This document shows positions 7,244 to 14,817 of a stretch of DNA of 64,000 nucleotides, one piece after another. The notes under the pieces were generated by a model. That model was not told the DNA's origin. It was given only the letters and a program-made list of their open reading frames with translations, and did not search any database. Position numbers and translations under genes: made by a program. How positions within the stretch are numbered: position 1 is the first letter of the stretch; each line of letters opens with the position of its first letter. This DNA comes from Consotaella aegiceratis (GTDB lineage: Bacteria; Pseudomonadota; Alphaproteobacteria; Rhizobiales; Rhizobiaceae): the NCBI RefSeq assembly GCF_036541425.1, contig NZ_JAZHFT010000022.1, forward strand, positions 1 through 64,000, given 5' to 3'.

Positions 7244-8059
7244 TCAGGCGGTCGCGCTGCGCCGTGCCGCCGCGGCCATGGCCAGGCGTTCCAGCAGGGC
7301 CTTGTGCAGGGTCTCGTTACCGCAGGCTACGTCGCCGGCCATGTGGTCGAACGCCGAGCCGTCGGTGCGGCTGATGAACCCGCCCGCCTCGCGCAGGATG
7401 ATCGCGCCGGCCGCCACGTCCCAGGGCAGAAGCCCCCGCTCCCAGAAGCCGTCTAGCCGCCCGGCGGCGACGGCGGCAAGGTCGAGCGCGGCCGCTCCCA
7501 TGCGCCGGATGCCCGCGGTCTCGGACATGATCTGGCGCGCCTCGAACAGGAAGAGCGAATGATCGCCACGCCCCATGAAGGGAATTCCGGTGCCGAACAG
7601 GGCCTCGTTCATCTTCATGCGCGCCGAAACGCGGATGCGGCGGTCGTTGAGAAACGCCCCACCTCCCCGCTCGGCGGTATAGAGCTCGTCGGTCGCCGGA
7701 TTGAAGATCACACCCGCGACGATCTGCCCCTCGCGCTCCAGCGCGATCGACACGGCGAACACCGGGATGCCGTGCAGAAAGTTGGTGGTGCCGTCGAGAG
7801 GGTCGACGATCCAGCGATGGGTCGCGTCGTTGCCCTCGATCGCGCCGCGCTCCTCCATCAGGAAGCCCCAGTCGGGCCGGGCGCGCTCCAGCTCGCGGAA
7901 GACGATCTCCTCGGCCTTGCGATCGGCATTGGAGACGAAATCCGCCGGTCCCTTCATCGAGACCTGAAGATTCTGGACCTCGCCGAAGTCGCGCGTCAGC
8001 GAGCGGCCGGCCTTGAGCGCGGCCTGCGTCATTACGGTCAGAAGAGCGGAGCGAGCCAT
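7244..8059 (-). CDS. Inositol monophosphatase family protein
   Basis: A 271-residue Mg-dependent phosphatase of the inositol monophosphatase/SuhB family. The metal-binding motifs are in order: GFLMEERG near residue 65 (Glu ligands), WIVDPLDGTTNF near residue 84 (Asp ligands) and LLPWDVAAGAIILREAGG near residue 213 (Asp ligand). SuhB proteins also act as regulators of rRNA transcription in some bacteria, but this cannot be judged here. It lies between efp and the MotA-like gene on the same strand, 113 nt from efp, and may be co-transcribed with it. Confidence 0.9.
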   Translation of the reverse strand: MARSALLTVMTQAALKAGRSLTRDFGEVQNLQVSMKGPADFVSNADRKAEEIVFRELERARPDWGFLMEERGAIEGNDATHRWIVDPLDGTTNFLHGIPVFAVSIALEREGQIVAGVIFNPATDELYTAERGGGAFLNDRRIRVSARMKMNEALFGTGIPFMGRGDHSLFLFEARQIMSETAGIRRMGAAALDLAAVAAGRLDGFWERGLLPWDVAAGAIILREAGGFISRTDGSAFDHMAGDVACGNETLHKALLERLAMAAAARRSATA

Positions 8060-8172
8060 GACACGTCTCTCATTGTCAGCGACGGTCCGAAAGCGCTGGC
8101 CGGCAGCGGCTCCATCGCTTCAAAGGTGGGCTGTCGGGGGCGCCGTCGGCGCGGCCGGTTGGAAATGGGCCG

Positions 8173-8736
8173 CTAGTCGGCCCGCCGCACATAGGTAATT
8201 TCGTTCGTGTCGACAACGATGCGCTCGCCGGCTTCGATGAAGGGCGGCACCATGACGCGGACGCCGTTTTCCATGATCGCCGGCTTGTAGGAGGAAGCCG
8301 CGGTCTGACCCTTGACCACCGGATCCGCCTCGGTGATCGTCAACGTCACCTGATCGGGCAGCGAGATGCCGATCGGCTTTTCCTCGTAGAGTTCGACCGT
8401 CACCGTCATGCCGTCCTGCAGGAAGGCCGAGCGGTCGCCGACGAAATCCTGCTGCAGTTCCAGCTGCTCGAAGGTCTCGGAGTCCATGAACACCAGCATC
8501 TCGCCTTCGGCATAGAGGAACTGAAAGTCCTTCTGCTCCAGCCGGACACGCTCGACCGTCTCGGACGCGCGGAAGCGCTCGTTGAGCTTGGTGCCGTCGA
8601 TCAGGTTCTTCAGTTCGACCTGGTTGAAGGCACCGCCCTTGCCGGGCTTGACGTGGGCGGTCTTGACCGCGGCCCACAGGCCGCCATTGTGCTCGATGAC
8701 GTTGCCGGGGCGGATTTCGTTGCCGTTGATCTTCAT
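8173..8736 (-). CDS. efp: Translation elongation factor P
   Basis: A 187-residue EF-P, which binds between the P and E sites of the ribosome and relieves stalling at consecutive prolines. The N-terminal KOW-like domain carries VKPGKGGAFNQVELKN, with Lys33 at the tip of the modified loop, followed by the two OB domains. The C-terminal pattern ASSYKPAIMENGVRVMVPPF is typical. The ATG at 8736 is chosen because the family starts M-K-I-N-G-N-E-I; the longer upstream frame has no resemblance to EF-P. No epmA or epmB modification gene is in the window. Confidence 0.95.
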   Translation of the reverse strand: MKINGNEIRPGNVIEHNGGLWAAVKTAHVKPGKGGAFNQVELKNLIDGTKLNERFRASETVERVRLEQKDFQFLYAEGEMLVFMDSETFEQLELQQDFVGDRSAFLQDGMTVTVELYEEKPIGISLPDQVTLTITEADPVVKGQTAASSYKPAIMENGVRVMVPPFIEAGERIVVDTNEITYVRRAD

Positions 8737-8908
8737 GCGCGCGCTCGATTGACTGGGAGGGGCCGTGCGGCCTTTGGCGGCTCCAAGATCATAAATCCCC
8801 TGCCGGTTCAAGTCTGGCGATCGAGCAGGTCGAGTCGCGGCGGCTTGCGGGCGGCAAGACCGGGATCTCGACGCCGGCGGCGACCAGCACCGTACGTCGG
8901 GTCGCCGA

Positions 8909-10756
8909 TCACCCTGCGCCATCGCGGGCGCCATCGATCGAGCTTCGGACCAATTTCAGGAGCTCATGTGGCTTGAACGGCTTGAGGAGCGCCGGAAAGC
9001 CGTTGATCGTGCTTTCGCCGCTGGAATGGGCGATCGGATGGTCGCTGTATCCGGTCATGAAGACCACCGGCAGGCCATTGAAGCGACGGCGCAGATGCTC
9101 CGAGAGCGCCGGCCCCCCCTCCTTCGGCATGACGACGTCGCTCAGGACCAGGTCGACCGGCTCGGCGCGCTCCGCCAGGATATGGCGTGCCTCGATGCCG
9201 TTGCCGGCCAGAAGGACGGTATAGCCTTTGCTCTCCAGGATGCGGCAGGCCGCCCGGGCCACCGCCTGGTCGTCGTCGACGACGAGCACCGTTTCGCTGC
9301 CGCCCAGGCCCTCCAGCTCGGAAATCTCGCTGACGGCCTTCTCCGCGGGCTTCTCGGCACGCGGCAAAAGGATGGTGAACTGTGCCCCGTCTCCGGGCGC
9401 GCTCTGGCATGTGATCTCGCCATTCATCCGGGTGACGATGGCATAGCTCGTCGCCAGACCGAGCCCGGTGCCTTCGCCGCGCGCCTTGGTGGTGAAGAAG
9501 GGATCGAAGATGTGCGCGCGCACCTCGTCCGACATGCCCGTGCCGGTGTCGCTGATGGTCAGACACAGATAGTCGCCGGGCGGCACCGAGCGCTCGTGTC
9601 GGCGGATCGACACGTTCCGGAGCTCCAGAGAGAACCGACCGCCTTCGGACATCGCGTCGCGGGCGTTGACGGCGAGATTGATCAGCACCTGCTCGATCTG
9701 GCCGCGATCGCCGAGCACCGGCCACAGGCCTTCGGCAAAATCGCTGGTGATTTCGATATTGGACGGCAGCAGGCGCCGCAGCATGGAATGGAGACCGGTG
9801 ACGAGGCCGTCGATGTTGATGATCGTCGTCTCGATCGGCTGGCGCCGCGAGAAGGTCATCAACTGCCGGGTGAGCGCCTGGGCGCGCATGACGGCCTGCA
9901 GGATCTCGCCCGCCTCCTCGCGCACGGCCGCGCCGGCCGGATCCTTGGCGATGATGTCGGCATAGAGCAGCATCACCAGAAGCAGATTGTTGAAGTCATG
10001 CGCGACGCCGCCCGCGAGCAGCCCCAGCGCCTCCATCTTCTGGGTCTGGCGCAACTGGTCGGCCAACCGCTTTTCCTCGGTGACGTCCCGCATCATCGCC
10101 ACATAGGCCGGCCTGCGATTCCAGACGCATTCGCCGATGCGCAGCTCTGCGGCACGCCGCTTCCCATCAGCGAAGATCTCGAGGTCGGAGGATTCCCCCT
10201 CCTTCACCGAAAAGCCGATCTGCTCGCCGGCGAAATCCTCGACGGCGCGGCCGAAAAGCTCCTGCGCCGCGGGATTGAGAAACTGCACCACGCCGCTGCG
10301 GTCGGTGACGATGACGGCATCCGGCATGACGCTGACCAGGCTTTCGAACTGGTCGTGCTGGCGCTCCGCCTTGGCGCGACGCAGCATCGAGCGGACGCTG
10401 TGGGCCAACAGATTGAGGTGGGAGTCCTCCTTGACGATCACGTCCGAGACGCCGATGGCGTTGGCCGCCGCCTCAACGTCGCGATTTCCGACGCCGCCGG
10501 CATAGATGATGATCGGAATGTCGGAGGTGAAGGCCAGCAGGCGTTGCAATGTATCGATGCCGCGGGAGTCCGGCAGGTTGAGATCGAGAATGATGCCGTC
10601 GAAGGTCGACCGGCGCAGCGCCTCGAGGGCTCCCTTCAGGGAGGAGACGGCCTCGATCTCCAACACCAGGTCCACCAGGGCGGCGAGCCATTCGCGGGCC
10701 AGTTCGGCGTCGCCCGGATTGTCTTCGACGAGAAGAAGGCGGTGAGCCGTCGACAT
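8909..10756 (-). CDS. Hybrid histidine kinase (REC-PAS-HisKA-HATPase-REC), last gene of the kai operon
   Basis: A 615-residue cytosolic hybrid kinase. An N-terminal receiver (~5-120, phosphoacceptor Asp in GIILDLNLPD) is followed by a PAS domain (~137-232), a HisKA domain with the phospho-His in LLAGGVAHDFNNLL (~245), a HATPase domain with GTGLGLA (~425) and a C-terminal receiver (~490-605, LVLSDVVMP). The N-terminal receiver has IIIYAGG where most receivers have a T/S switch residue. It has no membrane segment. The gene starts 6 nt after the kaiC stop with GAGGGG upstream, so it is in the kai operon. A histidine kinase co-transcribed with kaiC is a natural output partner, as SasA is in cyanobacteria, but it lacks the KaiB-like sensor domain of SasA. 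Confidence 0.9.
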   Translation of the reverse strand: MSTAHRLLLVEDNPGDAELAREWLAALVDLVLEIEAVSSLKGALEALRRSTFDGIILDLNLPDSRGIDTLQRLLAFTSDIPIIIYAGGVGNRDVEAAANAIGVSDVIVKEDSHLNLLAHSVRSMLRRAKAERQHDQFESLVSVMPDAVIVTDRSGVVQFLNPAAQELFGRAVEDFAGEQIGFSVKEGESSDLEIFADGKRRAAELRIGECVWNRRPAYVAMMRDVTEEKRLADQLRQTQKMEALGLLAGGVAHDFNNLLLVMLLYADIIAKDPAGAAVREEAGEILQAVMRAQALTRQLMTFSRRQPIETTIINIDGLVTGLHSMLRRLLPSNIEITSDFAEGLWPVLGDRGQIEQVLINLAVNARDAMSEGGRFSLELRNVSIRRHERSVPPGDYLCLTISDTGTGMSDEVRAHIFDPFFTTKARGEGTGLGLATSYAIVTRMNGEITCQSAPGDGAQFTILLPRAEKPAEKAVSEISELEGLGGSETVLVVDDDQAVARAACRILESKGYTVLLAGNGIEARHILAERAEPVDLVLSDVVMPKEGGPALSEHLRRRFNGLPVVFMTGYSDHPIAHSSGESTINGFPALLKPFKPHELLKLVRSSIDGARDGAG

Positions 10757-10762
10757 CGGCCG

Positions 10763-12346
10763 CTACCCCTCGCGGTCGGACGAGCCATCCTCAGATCCGC
10801 CCTCGGCCTTATTGCGCGATTTCGACGGATCGAGACTGAACATGTCGGACAGGTTTTCCCGCTCCCGCGCGAACATGTAGGTCGGCGTGCCGGTCAAAAT
10901 GCCGTGGATGCCGCGGAACGGCGCTTGGACGTGCATGCCTTTGCTGTCGATCACGTATTCCCGAATGTTCTTTTCGTGCTGGGTGCCGCGCATTTTCAGG
11001 ATTGTCAGGCCACGTCGCATTTCCCCGTAAAGCTCGACATAGCGCAGCAGGATGATGGTGTCGGTGATGGTGGAAATATGGGTTTCCGTGATGGTCGCCC
11101 CTCCCATCAACATCGGCGTGGTGTTGGTGATCATGCCGGTGATCTCGAGCTTTTTGATATAGCTGGTCAGCCCGAGAACGAACTCGCGAAACGCCCGGCG
11201 CGAGCCGGAGAGCTCGAAGGCGGACAGACTGTCGATGGCGATGCGCGACGGCCGGAACTCGTCGATCTCGCGGCGCATCAGCAGAAGATGGTCCTCGAGC
11301 CCCATGGTCTCCGGATAGCGGCAGGTGATGCGCAAAAGGCCGTCCCGTTCGGCCTTCTCGTAGTCGACTCCCCAGGAACTGGCATTGCGGGCGAGCTGAT
11401 CGCGGCTTTCCTCGGAGCCGAACAGGAGGGCGCGCTCGCCGGCCTCGATCGCGGCCTTGATGTATTGGGTGACGGTCAGCGTCTTGCCCGTCCCCGTCGC
11501 TCCCGACACCAGAATGATCGAATCGCGGTACATGCCGCCGCCGCACATCTTGTCGATCGTGGGAACACCGGAGGACACGCGCTTGGCGGAGGACCCCTGC
11601 TTCAACTCGACGTCCGAGAGCGGAAGGATGGTGACGCCGCTCGTCGAGTCCACGGTGAAGGTGTACTCTCCCTTCTGATGGACGGCGCCGCGCAGCTTGA
11701 GGATCTCGATCGTGCGACGCCGTCTTTCCTGTTCGAGACGGTTGCGCAGGATGATGACGTTGTCGGCGACGAATTCCTCGACGCCGAAACGGCCGATCGT
11801 CGCGTCTTCGTTGACGCGCTCCATGGTCAGCAGCGTCGTGACCTCGAGCCTGCGCAGCCCGACGGCGATCCTGTGCAGTTCCCGTCGCACGATATTGGCG
11901 TCGGTGAATTGCGGGAACAAGGCGCCGACCGCGTCGAGGATCACACGCTTGGCCCCCACCTCCTTCACGGCTCGCTCGAGGCGCGCCATGAGGGCCGACA
12001 GATCGAACGAACCGATCTCGACGTTGACTTCGCCGGGCTCGGGCGTCGCATCGACCACGGCGACCTTCTTCCTGTCGATCAGATCCTGCATCTTCCAACC
12101 GAAGGAGCGAACGTTCTCGACCAGATCGTCCGGCGCCTCTTCGAAGGTGACGAAGACGCCGCTTTCATCGAACTCGCGGACGCCGGCCACCAGGAACTGC
12201 ATCGCCATCACGGTCTTGCCGCTGCCGGCCGTCCCGGCGACCATGGTCGTGCGATTTTTCGGCAGTCCGCCACCGCACACCTGGTCGAAACCCGGAATGC
12301 CGGTCTCCAGCCTTTCGAGCGCCCATGCCGCTTCGTCTGTCGTCAT
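10763..12346 (-). CDS. kaiC: Circadian-clock-type protein KaiC
   Basis: A 527-residue double RecA-like ATPase of full KaiC length. The CI half has Walker A GTAGSGKT (38-45) and catalytic glutamates E69-E70. The CII half has Walker A GATGTGKT (282-289) and glutamates E312-E313. The phosphorylation segment ATITETHISTITDTI places S425 and T426 where cyanobacterial KaiC has its S431/T432 pair, and T420 at the T426 position. About 40 residues follow the TGTPT segment, so a KaiA-binding-type C-terminal tail is present. In cyanobacteria KaiC is an autokinase/autophosphatase whose phosphorylation state keeps time. It starts 13 nt after kaiB with AGAGGC upstream. Function here is inferred from homology. 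Confidence 0.95.
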   Translation of the reverse strand: MTTDEAAWALERLETGIPGFDQVCGGGLPKNRTTMVAGTAGSGKTVMAMQFLVAGVREFDESGVFVTFEEAPDDLVENVRSFGWKMQDLIDRKKVAVVDATPEPGEVNVEIGSFDLSALMARLERAVKEVGAKRVILDAVGALFPQFTDANIVRRELHRIAVGLRRLEVTTLLTMERVNEDATIGRFGVEEFVADNVIILRNRLEQERRRRTIEILKLRGAVHQKGEYTFTVDSTSGVTILPLSDVELKQGSSAKRVSSGVPTIDKMCGGGMYRDSIILVSGATGTGKTLTVTQYIKAAIEAGERALLFGSEESRDQLARNASSWGVDYEKAERDGLLRITCRYPETMGLEDHLLLMRREIDEFRPSRIAIDSLSAFELSGSRRAFREFVLGLTSYIKKLEITGMITNTTPMLMGGATITETHISTITDTIILLRYVELYGEMRRGLTILKMRGTQHEKNIREYVIDSKGMHVQAPFRGIHGILTGTPTYMFARERENLSDMFSLDPSKSRNKAEGGSEDGSSDREG

Positions 12347-12359
12347 CGATAGCCTCTGT

Positions 12360-12656
12360 TCAGCCGGCGATTTGCTTGGTCTCGGAGGAAAAGATGTCGA
12401 GACCCAGGAGGACCCGATCGCGATCGCTGAGATCGCCGATGATCTTGCGGACAGGCTCAGGCAATTTGCGCACCAGGGTTGGTGTCGCCAGAACCTTGTC
12501 GTCGTCGGCGATTTGCGGATTTTCGAGAACGTCGACGATTTCGACCTCGTATCGGCCGGTCAATTCGGTCTCGCAGATTTCCTTGAGGTTTTCGAGCGCG
12601 CGAACCGAATGGGGCGTGCGCCCCGTGATGAAGAGTCTCAACCGGTACTTCGTCAT
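12360..12656 (-). CDS. kaiB: Circadian-clock-type protein KaiB
   Basis: A 98-residue thioredoxin-like protein closely resembling cyanobacterial KaiB. Conserved blocks are TPHSVRALENLK, DVLENPQIADDDKVLATPTL and IIGDLSDRDRVLLGLD. In cyanobacteria KaiB changes fold and binds the CI ring of phosphorylated KaiC. The length matches the family (about 100). Its ATG overlaps the stop of the upstream receiver gene as ATGA, and kaiC begins 13 nt downstream, so the three are translationally linked. Confidence 0.95.
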   Translation of the reverse strand: MTKYRLRLFITGRTPHSVRALENLKEICETELTGRYEVEIVDVLENPQIADDDKVLATPTLVRKLPEPVRKIIGDLSDRDRVLLGLDIFSSETKQIAG

Positions 12657-13522
12657 GTTGCAGACCCAGAAAAAAAGCGCCGCCGTCCGGTGCGATAAAA
12701 ATCAACCAGCAACCCCATCATTTCCAAGGCGAGCAGCCGGCCTTCGATGACGAAGCTGCGCGCCCGCTCAACGCTGACGCCGTGGATCAACTCTTCCAGC
12801 GCGGCCACATGAAGGTCCAGAAGATCACGCGGCCCGGCCTGCAGATCCCCCAGGATAGTCGCGATCTCGTCCATCAACCTCGTCGGGCGCTGCTGCCGGT
12901 AGGCCAGTTGGTCGATGTATCGGGCAAACAAGTCCGAATAGGCATCGAGCAGCTTGGCATAGTCCTCTTCCCTGCGTTCCTTCAGCGCGCCGACACCGGC
13001 GATGCTCGCGGTGACTCCCGTCTTCACGCCGGAAGACGACAAGGTCCGGTACCCGGCCAGCATCGACTGCAGCTCACGGATCTGCGCTTCGCGCAGCCGC
13101 GCCATCGCGTATCCGATCGAGCGCCGCAGATTGGACGAGGCGATCTCGTCCTTGGACAGGTAATCCTGGGCACCGGCGTCGATGCATTTCAGCGCCAGGG
13201 TCTCGTCGTCCATGCCCGTCAGAACGATGATCGGCAGGTCCTTGGAAATCTCGAGAAGCGCCGCGACGCCCTCGGTTCCCGCAGCGTCCGGCAACCGCAA
13301 GTCCAAAAGCACGACATCGATCGAGCGTTCGACCAGCAATTTCTTCGCCTCGTCAAGCCGGGTCACGTTGAGGACCTGAAAGCTGTCCCCGTCCGGAGTC
13401 GCTTCGAGAAGGTCACGAATGACGTCGGCATCGGCCGGATTGTCCTCGACGAGGAGAAGAACCCGGTCCGCACTCAGCAACCTCTCTTGCGGGGCGACCG
13501 TCTCCGTTGCCACGCTCGACAT
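12653..13522 (-). CDS. Receiver protein with a C-terminal KaiA/RsbU-like helical domain
   Basis: A 289-residue protein and the first gene of the kai operon. The N-terminal receiver (~19-143) has the acidic pair in LLLVEDN, phosphoacceptor Asp74 (VVLLDLRLPD), LTG and Lys124. The C-terminal ~95 residues (185-280) form an all-helical domain. It ends IEGRLLALEMMGLLVDFYR (259-277), which lines up with LDYRLTLIDVIAHLCEMYR at the end of cyanobacterial KaiA, and it keeps a histidine (H238) at the KaiA EIHMELMDEF position. KaiA and the N-terminal domain of RsbU belong to one structural superfamily, so RsbU-like is the alternative. A receiver-KaiA chimera called KaiA3 is known from Synechocystis. The start at 13522 is preferred over 13588, which lies in AT-rich DNA with no ribosome binding site. 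Confidence 0.75.
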   Translation of the reverse strand: MSSVATETVAPQERLLSADRVLLLVEDNPADADVIRDLLEATPDGDSFQVLNVTRLDEAKKLLVERSIDVVLLDLRLPDAAGTEGVAALLEISKDLPIIVLTGMDDETLALKCIDAGAQDYLSKDEIASSNLRRSIGYAMARLREAQIRELQSMLAGYRTLSSSGVKTGVTASIAGVGALKERREEDYAKLLDAYSDLFARYIDQLAYRQQRPTRLMDEIATILGDLQAGPRDLLDLHVAALEELIHGVSVERARSFVIEGRLLALEMMGLLVDFYRTGRRRFFSGSAT

Positions 13523-13848
13523 CCACAGCAACCTCAACCCTTGGTTTTCCCGCAGTAGACCGTCAAACCAAAGATAAAACAAGAACAAAAATTAATATGT
13601 TCAGTGATTATTTTAATCAGCTTCGCTGTCGCCTGGATAATACGCAGCCCTTGGTTTTTAGGTAAAAATCCTTATTTTCTTTACTCTTGTTTGAGGTCCG
13701 CGTGAATGAACAGCGGACCAGGCAAATAGGCTTATCTAAGCCTTGATACGCAAGGATTTTCGGGCGTCGGCGTCCGTTCGGTGTTCCACATAGTCGGGTC
13801 TTACTAAAGAGATACTCGTCATCGACCTCGGCGAAGAGGACAGAAGAC
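13523..13848. promoter_or_regulatory. AT-rich divergent promoter region of the kai operon
   Basis: About 326 nt separate the kai operon (minus) from the receiver gene at 13849 (plus). Bases 13565-13745 are markedly AT-rich compared with the rest of the window. They include an inverted repeat GATTA-TTT-TAATC at 13606-13618. The stretch should hold both promoters and is a sensible place for operators of a clock output. I could not assign a specific -35/-10 pair. Confidence 0.45.
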
Positions 13849-14301
13849 ATGCCCACAATTCTAGTAATTGACGACCAGCTGGATGTGCTGCGTGCGCTCG
13901 GGGCCATTCTTCGAAGTCGGCTCTATGACGTCCGAGCCGCCAGCGGCGGCCGGGAGGGTCTGGCGCTGTTCGCACGCGGTGGTTGCTCGGCTGTGATCGT
14001 CGACATCTTCATGCCCGACCTCGACGGAATCGGCACGATCCGGCAGATGCATGAGATCAATCCGGAGGTCCCCATCATCGCGATGACCGGGCATCCCCTT
14101 GCCTCAAGCACGGACGACAAGCCGGATTTCCTGCAGATGGCAGTCGCCCTCGGCGCCTTCGCCGCTTTGCGAAAGCCCTTCATGCCGGACAAGCTGATGA
14201 GGACGCTCGAAGCGGCGATATACGAAGGTCAGCGGGAGAGCCGCTCGCCGGCGGCTTCGTCGACGGGCGCCGCCCTGTCGAACGCCGTTCGGTCGCTCTA
14301 G
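13849..14301 (+). CDS. Single-domain response regulator with an extended beta4-alpha4 loop
   Basis: A 150-residue receiver-only protein: VIDDQ acidic pair, phosphoacceptor Asp in AVIVDIFMPDLDG (~52), MTG switch threonine (~81) and Lys in LRKPF (~109). Between the switch residue and the lysine it has an insertion ending PDFLQMAVALGAFAAL, which it shares with the receiver at 17253-17660. The C-terminal ~25 residues are Ser/Ala-rich and probably disordered. GAGGACAGAAG precedes the ATG. It diverges from the kai operon and shares its promoter region. Having no output domain, it should act in a phosphorelay or by protein contact. Confidence 0.85.
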   Translation: MPTILVIDDQLDVLRALGAILRSRLYDVRAASGGREGLALFARGGCSAVIVDIFMPDLDGIGTIRQMHEINPEVPIIAMTGHPLASSTDDKPDFLQMAVALGAFAALRKPFMPDKLMRTLEAAIYEGQRESRSPAASSTGAALSNAVRSL

Positions 14302-14382
14302 CAAGTACGCTGGAGCGTCCTCCCACGTGATGCTCGCGTAGCGTCCGAACTGGCGGCACGGCTCGCCGGAGGGCGCGGCGCG

Positions 14383-14817
14383 TCAGAGGCTGTCGCTGGG
14401 CAGCCTGGCGATCCTGAACCAGAAGCTTTCGACAGTACGCACGACGCCCTGGAACGCCTGCAGGTCGACCGGCTTGGCGACATAACAGTTGGCGCCGAGC
14501 TGGTAGCTGTTGTCGATGTCCCTCTGCGCTTCGGACGACGACAGAACGATCACCGGAATCGCCTTGAGCGTCGCGTCCTGTCGCAATTCCTTGAGAAAAT
14601 TGCGTCCATCCTTCCGGGGCATGTTGAGGTCCAGCACGATGAGGTCCGGCCGTTCGTTCGCTTCGTAGGGCGGCCGATAGAGCGCCTTCATACCTTCGAC
14701 CCCGTCGGCTGCGACAGAAATCTCGATCTCGATCTCGCTGAGAGACAGCATCTCCCGCGTCAGATCGACGTCGGCTGGGTTGTCCTCCAACAGGAGAAGA
14801 TGAAAAACCTCGCTCAT
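14383..14817 (-). CDS. Rcp1-like single-domain response regulator
   Basis: A 144-residue receiver of the Rcp1 (phytochrome-partner) type. It has LLLLEDNPADVDL at the N-terminus, the insertion with PPYEANERPDLIVLDLNMPRKDG placing the phosphoacceptor Asp near residue 63, VLSSS as the switch and AKPVDLQAF with the conserved Lys. Its start codon overlaps the stop of the upstream histidine kinase as ATGA, so that kinase is its likely phosphodonor. No output domain is present. Confidence 0.88.
   Translation of the reverse strand: MSEVFHLLLLEDNPADVDLTREMLSLSEIEIEISVAADGVEGMKALYRPPYEANERPDLIVLDLNMPRKDGRNFLKELRQDATLKAIPVIVLSSSEAQRDIDNSYQLGANCYVAKPVDLQAFQGVVRTVESFWFRIARLPSDSL

Noticed and set aside
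8795..8830. tRNA-like T loop (GGTTCAAGTC) upstream of efp
   Set aside because: No matching acceptor, D or anticodon arms can be formed in the surrounding sequence.
8966..12352. Open plus-strand frame of 1128 codons
   Set aside because: It is antisense to the hybrid kinase and kaiC genes, has no family pattern or ribosome binding site, and is expected from GC-rich codon usage on the coding strand.
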